A stretch of 64,000 bases of DNA from the NCBI GenBank assembly GCA_963383645.1, contig OY726569.1, forward strand, positions 30,523,592 through 30,587,591, read 5' to 3'. How positions within the stretch are numbered: the stretch's first letter is position 1; the number at the start of each line of letters is the position of its first letter. The DNA is from Muscardinus avellanarius (lineage: Eukaryota > Chordata > Mammalia > Rodentia > Gliridae). Under the pieces are notes generated by a model, which searched no databases, was not told the DNA's origin, and saw only the letters and a list, made by a program, of their open reading frames with translations. The translations under genes and the position numbers were made by a program. Below are positions 54,930-64,000 of this stretch, one piece after another.

Positions 54930-55683
54930 GGTCTGCAGGTGAGAATGAAGAACAGGAAACAGGTGTCTCCATTTTCTTGATCAATCATTTGGAAATGGGG
55001 GTTAAGAGATCGGGAAAGACATCTCAATACCTTCTCAAAACCGAAGGATGACCTGGTCATCCAGAGGACAATGGGTCACCAAAAGATTGGATTTTGGGGG
55101 TACCAGTGGATCGGCAGAGGACCCAAGAAGCCAGAACCTGCTGACCAAGGGAAGGGGAGGGAGCTTACCCTGTTTGAAAGACCTCTGCAGGATGTAGGAG
55201 CACTGAGCCTGAATAGCGGCAGTGGGCACACAGCTGTGGGGTGCGTGGTGAGGCCTGAGTGGCTGCAGTGGCTGGTGCAGCAGGCAGCCAGTGTGGCAGG
55301 CAGCCAGAGCAGTGGCACCAGAGCGTGGTGGCAGCAGCCAGAGTTCAAAGCTTGTGCAGCAGTGGGCAGCAAAAGTGAATGGTACAGGCTGCTGTGGTGG
55401 TGTTGGTGGTGGTGGCAGCCATGCACTGGCCAGCCAGACTGGTGCAGGGCAGGAGGAGCTGCCAGCTGCAGCCACGGGCAGAGGTTCTGGCAGCAACCGC
55501 TAGGCTTGGAGCCCGAATGCGGCTGCGGTCTGCACTTGGTGGCAGGGGGTGGAGCCATGGCTGTGGGCCAAGCACTGGCACAGGACCTCACGGGCGAGCA
55601 GCTGGTGGGTTGGAGAGTTTGGGGCTCAAAAAGAGAGAGAAAGAAAAATAAAAGGAAAAAAATACAAAAAAATCATTCAGACG
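54930..55683 (-). other. ERV leader, GC-rich with GTGGCAG-type repeats
   Basis: Between the primer-binding site and the gag start. Rich in GCAGTGG/GGCAGCC variants on the plus strand. The long open frames (up to 230 codons) carry no domain. Confidence 0.55.
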
Positions 55684-55701
55684 TCCTGGGTTTTGGCACC
55701 A
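55684..55701 (-). other. ERV primer-binding site
   Basis: TGGTGCCAAAACCCAGGA on the minus strand, six bases inside the 5' LTR; starts with the TGG complementary to a tRNA CCA end. The tRNA was not assigned. Confidence 0.75.
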
Positions 55702-55707
55702 ATTACA

Positions 55708-56098
55708 TGAATGAAAATAGAGTTAGGCAGTTTAGGAGGGAGGTAAAAACACCAACCAGGTGATCAGAGACCACTGCTTTATCGGACATGACCTGACACC
55801 CTCTGGGGAGTCAGCCGGCCATGGAGGAAGGGAGCGACGGGCCACATGTCTGGAGAGCTGTGCATAGTCCTGATTGATTGACTGAGTCATGTGGGGGATC
55901 AGAAGTACCGATGTTTTATAGGCATGTTGATTCTCTTGTGACATCTGTAATCCTGCGACCTCTAGAGTCTGCCTCATGATATCTGGAGTCTCGTGACACC
56001 TAGAGTCTCATGATATCTCTGCTTTTGGCTTCTGGGGTCTGCCTCCTGTCCCTGCTGAGGGGTCACATGGGGGAACGAAGGGGGGATCTGACCTATCA
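55708..56098 (-). mobile_element. 5' LTR of the endogenous retrovirus
   Basis: 391 bp, begins TGATAGGTCAGATCCCCC on the minus strand. The TATA box is kept (near 55917), but the poly(A) signal reads GATAAA where the 3' LTR has AATAAA. CCTAG follows at 56099. Confidence 0.9.
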
Positions 56099-56117
56099 CC
56101 TAGTACTGCAAAAAAAT
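56099..56117 (+). mobile_element. 3' end of the SINE split by the ERV
   Basis: CCTAGTACTGCAAAAAAATG completes the SINE that stops at 49265; the first five bases are the duplicated target. Confidence 0.82.
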
Positions 56118-56192
56118 GCCTCAAGTAGGATCAGTAAATCAAATTATGCACATTTTAAGGATATTTTTGTATTTGTTGTTAAACTATTTTCC

Positions 56193-56385
56193 AAGCCGGG
56201 CATGGTGGCGCATGCTTGTAATCCCCACGCTTGGGAGGCTGAGACAGGAGGATAGCACAGCTACTTAGTGAGGCCCTCTGCAACTCACTGAGACCCGGTT
56301 TCAAAATAAATAATAAAAAATAGGGCAGGGGATGTAGCTCAGAGGTCAAATGCCCCTGGGTTCCATCCCCAGACCCGCAGAAAAA
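56193..56385 (+). mobile_element. B1-dID SINE
   Basis: Forward dimer with a ~25-bp gap in the B1 half (GGAGGATAGCACAGCTACTT). Confidence 0.85.
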
Positions 56386-56399
56386 ACAAAACCTCAAAA

Positions 56400-56475
56400 C
56401 AAACAAAGTATAAAATAGGTCTAGGAGTATAGCCTGGAGGTAGAAAAGTCCCTGGTTTGACCCCCCAGTACCCAG

Positions 56476-56478
<3 letters not shown>
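56400..56478 (+). mobile_element. B1-dID SINE, right half only
   Basis: AAAGTATAAAATAGGTCTAG through AGTATAGCCTGGAGGTAG to CCCAGTACCCAGTA; 5' truncated. Confidence 0.7.
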
Positions 56479-56479
<1 letters not shown>

Positions 56480-56563
<84 letters not shown>

Positions 56564-56589
56564 CATATATATACACATATATACATATA

Positions 56590-56640
<51 letters not shown>
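56480..56640. repeat. (TA)n(CA)n(TA)n compound microsatellite
   Basis: TA run to about 56521, CA run to about 56554, then alternating TA/CA and a second TA run. Near-palindromic over long stretches. Confidence 0.95.
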
Positions 56641-56641
<1 letters not shown>

Positions 56642-56692
56642 CAGCTTGGTAAAGTGTCCTCTTGGAATTTACATTTTATTTTATTTTTATTT

Positions 56693-56905
56693 TTTGGTGG
56701 TACTGGGGTATTTTTATTTTTTGGTGGTAAGGGTTCCTGGAAGCCCTTCTACCTCTGGGCTATACTCCCAGGCCTATTTTATATTGTTTTTATTTATTTG
56801 GAAACAGGGTCTCTTAAACCAGTGAGGCTGACTATGAACCTGTGTGATCCTCCTATCTCTGCCTCCCAAGCATGGGGATTGCAAGCGTGTGCCACCATGC
56901 TCAGC
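56693..56905 (-). mobile_element. B1-dID SINE with an internal duplication
   Basis: Reverse dimer; the phrase TTTTTATTTTTTGGTGGTA occurs twice at its left end (56684 and 56709). Confidence 0.83.
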
Positions 56906-57039
56906 AGAATTTACATTTTATAACATATTTGGGAAACACAACATGTTTAACTTACAAAGAAGCCCGTAATAATTAAAATCATAGTTGCATAGAAGTTAAC
57001 ATTTATATATATATTTATTTATTTTTTATTTTTTATTTT

Positions 57040-57200
57040 TGTGGGTCTGGGGATGGAACCCAGAGGCATTCTACCTCCGAGCTACACCCCCTGCCCTATT
57101 TTTCAGTTTTTATTTTGAAACAGGGTCTCGCTAAGTTGCGGAGGGCCTCACTAAGTAGCTGAGGCTGTCTGTGAACCGCGATCCTCAGCTCAGCCTCTCA
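57040..57200 (-). mobile_element. B1-dID SINE, B1 end truncated
   Basis: Reverse element, GTGGGTCTGGGGATGGAACC to CAGCTCAGCCTCTCAAG. GAAGTTAACATTTATAT occurs on both sides (near 56992 and 57202), its probable target-site duplication. Confidence 0.85.
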
Positions 57201-57639
57201 AGAAGTTAACATTTATATTAACATAACTTTTACTATTGAGATAAAATTTAGAAGTAATGGCTCAGCTAGATAACTATAATTACAGCTCTATGTAGGTTAA
57301 CAACATTGAAAAAACACATAGAATAGATCTAGATCTATTATAAGTTTAGGGAACAGTGTTAATAATCAGAAATAGGCTTATTATCTGATGAATAGTGTTA
57401 TCTCTATTATACAATAATAAAACATTTATTTAGTGTCTCAGTCAACATCCTTACTACTATAATCCAAAAGAACTGACCACACAACTTAGAGGAAGGAAGA
57501 TTTATTTGCTTACATTTAGTTGGAGATTCTGTGTTCAGTCCATATGGACCAGGGTCTGAAGCTCAGGATATGGCAGAGGGAAGCAGAGAGAGGGAGAGCA
57601 AGGCTCTGCTCACACATCATGGAGGCTGTAAGCCAAAGA

Positions 57640-57698
57640 GGGAGGGAGGGAAGGAGGGAGAGAGGGAGGGAGGGAGAGAGAGAGGAGAGAGAGGAGAG

Positions 57699-57777
<79 letters not shown>
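57640..57777. repeat. (GGGA)n(GA)n tract
   Basis: GGGAGGGA-type units pass into about 35 GA units; purine-only on the plus strand. Confidence 0.95.
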
Positions 57778-57778
<1 letters not shown>

Positions 57779-57843
57779 GACCATATATAGTACCCAAGAC
57801 AAAACCTCCAGGGATACTTCTGTAGTAATGAAGCCCTGCTTTT

Positions 57844-58721
57844 AATATTGCTACCTTGTGTTTACCCTTCTGTTGCCTGTGCCATTGAAATCATATCCAA
57901 GAAATCACTACCAATTTCAATGTTGTGAGGTTTATGACCCAGATTTTCTTCTAAAAGTTTATAGTCTTAAGATTTATATTTAGGTCTTTTATCTATTTTG
58001 AGTTAATATTTGTATATGGGATTAGGTAAGGGTCCAATTTTATTCTTTTTCATGTAATTATTATTTTTCAACGATATTTAGTTAAAAGCTTATTATTTCC
58101 TCCACCAAATGTTCATGGAAACCTTGTCAAAAATAACTTGACAATATATGGAATAATTTAGCTCTAGGCTTTTATTTAGCTCCAGTGGTTTATATATCTG
58201 CCTTTAGAACAGTACTACACTGTTTCAATTATTGTAGCTTTATATGGTTTGAAATCAGAAAATATACATCTTCTAGCTTTGTTCTTTTTTGAGATCGTTT
58301 TGGGTATCTAGAGTCCATATTCCATATTAGGATAGATTTTTTTTCTGAAAAATAAATATATAAATATATGATAGTTTCACCTAAAAAGAAAAGAAAAAAT
58401 ATTCTCTGGTAAGAAAGAAAGCAAAAAGAAATATTGAAATGTTATCTTTAAGTTATCAAAAGCTTGGTATCAGACAAATGAAACTGTTATGTGAGATTAT
58501 CATTTTTAATTTTGGATAAATTGCTATAATACTAGATGTCAACCACTAAGCCAAGCATGGGAAGGAGGGATGGGGAGGGAATGGGGTGGGGATCAGGTGG
58601 GGGCTGACTGGGCGATGTGTGCATGTATGTCTACAAAAGTTTTTTTGTATCCCACTATGATGTATGAATACAGTGCACCAATAAAAAATTTAAAAAAATA
58701 AAAAAAATATTGCTACCTTGT
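57844..58721 (+). mobile_element. LINE-1 derivative, copy C, 5' truncated
   Basis: A 16-bp duplication, AATATTGCTACCTTGT (57844-57859 and 58706-58721), flanks an 845-bp insert. It starts inside the inverted ORF2 block (TTCTGTTGCCTGTGCCATTG) and runs to CACCAATAAAAAATTT and poly(A). It matches copies A and B closely and shows that the inverted block is part of the family, not a one-off rearrangement. Confidence 0.88.
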
Positions 58722-58822
58722 TTTCATGAGATCAAGGGGAACATTATAAATTCAAATTATCACATTTAGTCAAAGCAAACAGATGTAAAACAGGTTTTAT
58801 TTATTTTTATTTATTTATATTT

Positions 58823-58998
58823 TTGGTGGTACTAGAGATGGAATGCTTCTACTTCTAGGCTACACTCCCAGACCTATTTTTTATATTTTATTTGGAAACA
58901 GGATCTCTTAAGCCAGCAAGGCTGGCTTCGGACCTGTGCAATCCTCTGCCTCTGCCTCCCAAGTGCAGGGATTACAAGCGTGCGTCACCACACCCGGC
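58823..58998 (-). mobile_element. B1-dID SINE
   Basis: Reverse dimer, GGTGGTACTAGAGATGGAAT to CACCACACCCGGC. Confidence 0.85.
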
Positions 58999-59027
58999 GT
59001 AAACTAGGTTTTAAATAGCAGGTTTTA

Positions 59028-59240
59028 GTCGGGAGTGGTGGCACATGGTGTAATCCCAGTATTTGGGAGGCTGAGATCGGAGGATCACACAGGTTCAAAG
59101 CTAGCCTCAGCTACTTATTGTGTCTCTCAGCACTTAGTGACATCTTGTTTCCAAATGAAATATAAAAAATAGGTCTGGGAGTGAAGCCTAGAAATAGAAA
59201 GCCCTGGCTTCTATCTCCAGTAACACCCCCCCCCAAAAAA
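59028..59240 (+). mobile_element. B1-dID SINE
   Basis: Forward dimer, GTCGGGAGTGGTGGCACATG to CTCCAGTAACACC. GTTTTAAATAGCAG before it and ATGGCAG after it do not form a convincing duplication. Confidence 0.83.
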
Positions 59241-59389
59241 AATGGCAGTTTTTTTTTTTAATATTCGCAAATATATAGATGGCAGAAGTTTCAAAAACAT
59301 CATTAACCATTTTATATGCTTAAGGTCATATACAATGCACATTGAATAAAAGGGCAGTTATTGGCTACCTTGCATGGTATATATTGATG

Positions 59390-59560
59390 CTCGGGTTCCT
59401 GGAAACCCTTCTACTGCTGGGCTACACTTCCAGACATATTTTTATACTTTTTTATTTGGAAACAGGGTCTCTTAAGCCAGCGCGGCTGGCTTTGAACCTG
59501 TGCGATCCTCCTGTCTCCGCCTCCCAAGTGCGGGGATTACAAGTGTGCACCACCACGCCT

Positions 59561-59565
<5 letters not shown>
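59390..59565 (-). mobile_element. B1-dID SINE followed by (AT)n
   Basis: Reverse dimer ending CACCACCACGCCTGGC; about 27 AT units follow (59564-59617). Confidence 0.85.
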
Positions 59566-59619
<54 letters not shown>

Positions 59620-59867
59620 CACACAGCATATTTAGCTTTCAAACACACACACATCTTTAGTATATATATGTATCTTTACCCTATATATAGATATATAGGG
59701 TCTCAAATATACTATACTACAGCAACCCAAAGTAATAGTTCTTTATTCAGCGTGAGTTTAATAGGCTGAAAAATAGTCACTTAAACCTTGAATCTGTTAA
59801 GATAAAGTTTTCTAAGTAATCTGAGGCCTACCATTACAGTAAACATAAAACATCATTTTTGTATTTT

Positions 59868-60046
59868 TTTTGGACACTGGGATTGAACCCATGGGCATTC
59901 TACCTCTGAGCTACACATTTAATCCTTTTGATTTTTTATGTTGAGAGAGGGTCTTGCTAAGTTGCTGAGGCTGGCTTTGAACCTTCAATCTTCCTGTCTC
60001 AGCCTTTCAAGTACTGGGATTATAGGCAGGCACCACTACACCTGGT
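59868..60046 (-). mobile_element. B1-dID SINE, diverged
   Basis: Reverse dimer, GACACTGGGATTGAACCCAT to CACCACTACACCTGG. Confidence 0.78.
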
Positions 60047-60147
60047 TTAAGAGTTTATCCTGATTAAAACACAATCTTTCTCTACGTTAGTTCTTAGTGA
60101 ATGTTATTAAGATCAGAAAACCATGTTTTAAATATTAAGAACATTTG

Positions 60148-60360
60148 CCGGGCGTGGTGGCGCACGCCTGTAATCCCTGCGCTTGGGAGGCAGAGACAGG
60201 AGGATCGCGCGGGTTCGAAGCCAGCCGCGTGCGCTGGCTTAGGAGACCCTGTTTCCAAATAAAAATATAAAAATAGGTCTGGGAGTGTAGCCCGGAGCTA
60301 GAAGGGCTTCCAGGAACCCCAGTACCACCAAAAAAAAAAAAAATAAATAAATAAATAAAA
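60148..60360 (+). mobile_element. B1-dID SINE, young subfamily
   Basis: Forward dimer close to consensus. AATATTAAGAACATTTG occurs just before (60131) and after (60363), a clear target-site duplication. Confidence 0.92.
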
Positions 60361-60686
60361 AAAATATTAAGAACATTTGAAATCATCTTAATAAAATAAA
60401 ATTTTCTCTTTAGATCAGTTTTTGTAAAATTTTACCAAGAGCAGATAAATCTCAAGAAAATCTAATTGTTTTAAACATAGAACTGATGCATTAAAATTGA
60501 CTTTTACAAAACCCTTTAAATAATCTCTTTTAATTATAACCAACTTTATTACACATATAAAATCTCTTTTATAAAATTTATACTTTCAAATCATTTACAA
60601 CTTCCTCAAACCCTCTATGATTTGCTTAATATTCTTCCTTTTGTTCTCCCCCCTTCTCCCCCCACTATGGGATATCTCAATGCTTT

Positions 60687-60748
60687 TCTATCTAAAAGCA
60701 TTTCCCTCTTCCTTCTTCTATCTAAAAGCATTTCCCTCTTCCTTCTAA
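60687..60748. repeat. 30-bp direct tandem duplication
   Basis: TCTATCTAAAAGCATTTCCC plus CTCTTCCTTCT occurs twice in a row. Confidence 0.85.
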
Positions 60749-60866
60749 CTTTCTTCATTAAAATACTTTCACATACCTATAAATATCTTCTGTTTTGCTT
60801 CCTTTTGTCTTAACAATTTTTAAACTTACATTAAAATCAATCTTTATAAAAAGCTTTTAATTCAGA

Positions 60867-60867
<1 letters not shown>

Positions 60868-60908
<41 letters not shown>

Positions 60909-61110
60909 TTGTACTAGGGGTGCAATCCAGGGGCTTTTATATCTCCAGGTTATACTCCCAGAACTATCTTATATTTTATTTTGAAATAGGGTCTCACTAA
61001 GTTGCTGAGAGCCTCACTTAGTAGCTGAGGCTGGCTTTGAACCTGTGTGATCCTCTTGTCTCTGCCTCCCAAGCGCAGGGATTATAAGCATGTGCCACCA
61101 CGCCTGGCAA
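60868..61110 (-). mobile_element. B1-dID SINE with (ATTT)n
   Basis: About 10 TTTA units (60868-60909), then a reverse dimer ending GCCACCACGCCTGGC. Confidence 0.85.
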
Positions 61111-61444
61111 AGTATTAATAATTTTTAATAATTTGTAAACAGTTGGCTGTGTGACCCTAATGGGCTCAGATATTTCAACTATTTAAGTTTTTTCATTAAC
61201 GAAGACACTGCACCCCTAAGTTTTATTATTTTATATAGTTTAGGTGAAAAAATATCCATACAAATAAATACAACTCCTAAGTAAAAGCCTGTTTCAAGTA
61301 AACATAAAAAGGAGGCTGCAGCTCAGGTGTTTAATCTCTAGCTCTCCCCCAATTTACAGTAGGCTAAGAAAGTGACCTCCTGCCCCAGGGCTTCTCAGGC
61401 AACTCGATTTCCAAATCTGCGTTTATGTTTTGTTCTGCTTTTTT

Positions 61445-61626
61445 TTTGTTTTGTTACTGGGAATTAAATCCAGGAGCATCCTACCTTGAGCTATACTTTC
61501 AGCCCCTTTTATTTTTTTGTTTTGAAACAGGGTCTTGCTCATTTGCAGAAGCTGGCCTTGAACCTGTGATCTCTGGTCTCAGCTTCCCAAGTACAGGGAT
61601 TCCTGCCATGTACCACCACACGTGGC
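61445..61626 (-). mobile_element. B1-dID SINE, diverged
   Basis: Reverse dimer, TTACTGGGAATTAAATCCAG to ACCACCACACGTGGC. Confidence 0.75.
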
Positions 61627-61674
61627 TTAAATTTGTGTTCTTTTTTAAAAAAATTTTAAAGTTTTCTTTAAAAA

Positions 61675-61790
61675 CATGTTTATTGGTGCATTGCAGTTGT
61701 ACATCTTAATGGAGTACAAGATGGTAGAGGCATAATGCACACATCACCCCATCAGCCCTTACCCAGTTCCCACCCCATTCTGTGTTAGTT
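61675..61790 (-). mobile_element. LINE-1 3' end fragment
   Basis: TTTATTGGTGCATTGCAGTT ... CACACATCACCCCATCAGCC is the reverse of the L1 3' end seen in the derivatives. Confidence 0.7.
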
Positions 61791-61794
61791 ATGC

Positions 61795-62115
61795 TGTCAT
61801 ATGGGCACCGAAGTGGGGTTGGGTAGGATTATAATTATAGAATAATTAAGACAAGGGGGCAATATGGGTGAGTGGTTCATGGAGAGAGCATCATTTTTCC
61901 TGGGGACGTGTCTCCCTATTTTTGTTGGAGCGGGACAGGGCAACTGGTATCAACATGAAATAATTTCCTTTTCTGGAGGTAGAAAGTGGGGTATGTTGGT
62001 TGGGGAAACAAATATCAAATCAGAAGTGTTAGCAGATGGCTGCTGGATGTAAAATCGTCAGTTTTGGAAAGTTATTTTGGCGAATAAAAGAATCAATCAC
62101 TTCTACTTTAGAGAT
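61795..62115. other. Unique sequence 3' of the fourth protease gene
   Basis: No gene or repeat recognised. Confidence 0.45.
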
Positions 62116-62120
62116 GAAAT

Positions 62121-62126
62121 TTTATT
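62121..62126 (-). terminator. Polyadenylation signal of the fourth protease
   Basis: AATAAA on the minus strand, 108 bases after the stop codon. Confidence 0.75.
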
Positions 62127-62234
62127 AAGTACATGATAGTCTTTCTTCCACCCAATACACTTGGACCTGTGCTCCAGAGATGACGAGCTCCAATCAAAGA
62201 GGCATCTCAGTCTTGTCCCTGTAGTTTGGTGGGT

Positions 62235-62435
62235 CTATCTCATTGTATTTTTAATCCAGAGCAGAAAGCTTGAGATCCTGGTGTAGACACCTGGGGGTGA
62301 CCCACCATCTCCAGAGGACACAATGCCCTGGGCCATGTTGTTACACACGAGAGGACCCCCGGAGTCTCCCTGTGGGCAGAGAGGGGAAGTACTGAGCTGT
62401 ATGTCTCCCCAGGGTGGGTGATTTCTGTTAGAGGG

Positions 62436-62513
<78 letters not shown>

Positions 62514-62522
62514 AGAGAGAGA

Positions 62523-62567
<45 letters not shown>

Positions 62568-63729
62568 AGAGAAGAGAAGAGAGGAGAGAGGAGAGAGGAG
62601 AGAGGAGAGAAAGAGAAAACAGAAGTAAGAGAAGTAGGGAAGACCTTGCCACCTCCCTCTTTCCCAGTGCTCCAGCCTGACCCTCAGTATTCCTTCTGGT
62701 TGACCCAGGCTAGATCTATCTCTTCAAGCCGAGGAAGCCTCTGGCCATGGAAAGGCTATGGTGCTGTCAGTCTCTATTGCCTTGGCCCCACTCCCCAGGA
62801 ATGAAGGACCAGACACAGAAGTAGTGGAAGGGCTGAGCATATCGAGGTGCAGTTACTTCCCACTGCTCCGGATCTCCTCAAAGCTCTGCTGTACCCACCC
62901 AAGATAGGGCAGGGACAACGCTGGTGACTTACCTGAACAGAATCCTTCCTCTGTTTTGGGTTCCCCGCACATATCTGGATGGTGGGATCGTATGTATAGC
63001 GAGCTCTGCACAGCTGGTCATTTTGTATTTCAAGGTCTACCTCATGCAGTTTCGTTGTTTTCTCCTCCATGCTGATGCGTCCCCAGCCAGGCACACTGCA
63101 CACCATCCCGGGTGTAACCTGGTCTCTGCTTGTGGGCAGCTTGAGGAGCCTCACCTTGTCATTCAGGGAGGCCTGCTTCTCCAACTAAAGGCAGAGAAGG
63201 AGATTTTTTTTTGGGGGGGGGGTGTGGGGATGGAACCCAGGGGCTTTCAACCTCTGAGCTACACCCCTGCCCTATTTTTTATTCTTAATTTTGAAACAGG
63301 GTCTCACTAAGTTATGGAGTGCCTCACTAAGTAGCTGAGGCTGTCTAAGAACTGGGATCCTCCTGTCTCAGCCTCTCGAATGCTGGGAGTATAAGCGTGC
63401 GCCACCATGACAAGCTGAGAAGGGAGAATCTATTGAACCACTGGCCCACATAAATTCTAGACAGTCATGGGGTTGGCTTTCTCATGGCTCTGTGACAAGA
63501 GAAGGGGTCCTAGTAGAAAGGGGGGTGAAAATAGGAGGTCGCAGAAATCCCAGGCTTAAGAAATGCAGGAATTAGTGGAGCGATGGGCCTCACCTGCAGT
63601 AGCATGATGTCATTGGATTTTGTTTGAAAATTATAGTCTGGGTGTGGGATGGCTCTTCTCACAGGGATGACTTGCCAGCTTCTCTCTTTCTTCCTGATGT
63701 CGTGGGCCCCAAGGATGACTTTTATTGAC
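62235..63729 (-). CDS. Granzyme-family serine protease, 3' part (exons 3-5), trypsin-like pocket
   Basis: Exons visible: 63729-63594 (136 nt), 63184-62933 (252 nt) and 62369-62235 (135 nt with TAG). Sizes, phases and borders match the other three genes. Exons 1-2, with signal peptide and His57, lie right of the window. Asp102 is in KSNDIMLLQ and Ser195 in GDSGGP. The residues before Ser195 read KDSVQGDSGG, giving Asp189-Ser190 as in trypsin; 216 and 226 are Gly (SSGDG, PPGVYTR). Chymase-locus enzymes normally have Ser, Thr, Asn, Ala or Gly at 189, so cleavage after Arg/Lys is inferred. Residue 191 is Val, so the 191-220 disulphide is absent, as in this family. Odd residues are Pro in CSVPGWG and Ser at 215. 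It sits where human has GZMB but lacks Arg226, so no symbol is given. Confidence 0.88.
62438..62622. repeat. (TG)n(AG)n tract in intron 4 of the fourth protease
   Basis: About 19 TG units, then GA units grading into GAGAGAAGAGA and GGAGAGA variants. Confidence 0.95.
63206..63417 (-). mobile_element. B1-dID SINE in intron 3 of the fourth protease
   Basis: Reverse dimer. GAGAAGGAGA before it and GAGAAGGGAGA after it suggest a target-site duplication. Confidence 0.87.
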
Positions 63730-64000
63730 CTGTACAGATAAGAAACGAGAGGAGAGGAGTCAAGAGGAGAGGAGCGGGAGAAAGAAAGTCATAGAGGATA
63801 GAGCCCAGAAACCATGAAGGAAAATGGGTATCCCAGGGCAGGGCAGGGCAGGGCAGGAGGAACTGTAGGGGATGCAGGCTCTGGGGACGAGCATCCCTGT
63901 AACCTTTGCTTCTTGGTGGCCAGGTGGGTTCTTGGAGCAGATGTCATGCTCAGAGCCCAGTGTCTCCAGTAAGACTCTGAATTTCTCAGCTTTGCATGCT
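63730..64000 (-). other. Intron 2 of the fourth protease, to the window edge
   Basis: No exon 2 appears before the edge; contains a short (GGGCA)n run near 63835. Confidence 0.7.

Larger units (their letters stand above)
49266..56098 (-). mobile_element. Defective class-I-like endogenous retrovirus provirus
   Basis: Order on the minus strand: 5' LTR (56098-55708), primer-binding site, GC-rich leader, gag matrix start (54925), gag remainder split by a LINE-1 derivative, nucleocapsid, integrase, 3' LTR. There is too little space between the nucleocapsid and integrase parts (about 180 bp) for protease and reverse transcriptase, and no env is seen. Gag and pol remnants carry stops and frameshifts, so it is not functional. 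The gammaretrovirus-like call rests on the integrase text, the single zinc knuckle and the gag N-terminus. Confidence 0.85.

Noticed and set aside
55071..55763. 230-codon open frame on the plus strand
   Set aside because: Lies antisense in the GC-rich leader of the ERV, runs into the 5' LTR and has no domain.
1..64000. CRISPR arrays, operons, phage or plasmid features
   Set aside because: Spliced genes, SINEs, LINEs and LTRs show this is mammalian nuclear DNA; the tandem repeats have no spacer structure.

Overview
This is mammalian, almost certainly sciurid (squirrel, marmot or ground squirrel), genomic DNA. The organism call rests on about fifty SINEs with one layout: a B1-like left half, an A-rich linker (TGTTTCAAAATAAAG or TGTTTCCAAATAAAAATA) and a diverged ID-like right half (GGGCTGGGGATGTAGCTC...CCCCAGTACCA). 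This is the B1-dID (MEN) family of squirrels. No prokaryotic operon, CRISPR array or RNA gene is visible.

The genes are those of the mast-cell chymase locus. Four haematopoietic serine proteases lie on the minus strand, each with the standard five exons and the same intron phases. In plus coordinates they are a mast-cell chymase (CMA1-like, 3567-6168), cathepsin G (CTSG, 27677-30152), granzyme H-like (41439-44639), and the last three exons of a further granzyme (62235-63729; exons 1-2 lie beyond the right edge). The first three are intact from ATG to stop (253, 256 and 247 codons). The order matches human CMA1-CTSG-GZMH-GZMB. The products are secretory-granule proteases of mast cells, neutrophils/monocytes and cytotoxic lymphocytes. 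Predicted S1 pockets differ: Ser189 in the chymase; Asn189/Ala226 in CTSG; Asn189/Ala216/Gly226 in GZMH; and a trypsin-like Asp189-Ser190/Gly216/Gly226 in the fourth gene, which is unexpected for this locus.

Layout: 1-1000 is an HMGN1 processed pseudogene. 3.4-6.4 kb is the chymase gene with TATA and GATA motifs. 6.9-27.5 kb is a 20-kb gene-free interval holding an LTR-like repeat, a plus-strand remnant of a chymase/granzyme exon 4, an LTR with tandem units, two GC-rich higher-order minisatellites, a 160-bp inverted repeat, a polypurine block and a MaLR-type LTR. 27.6-30.2 kb is CTSG. 30.5-41.2 kb is repeats, including a full-length ORF1-only LINE-1 derivative with target-site duplication and 3' transduction. 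41.3-44.7 kb is GZMH. 45.3-47 kb is a second copy of the LTR-like repeat. 49.1-56.1 kb is a three-level nest: SINE, then a class-I-like endogenous retrovirus, then the same LINE-1 derivative. 57.8-58.7 kb is a third, 5'-truncated copy. 62-64 kb is the fourth protease.

The most novel elements are the LINE-1 derivative family (5'UTR + ORF1 + an inverted ORF2 3' fragment + L1 3' end, seen three times) and the trypsin-pocket granzyme. All calls are from reading the sequence; no database search was run.
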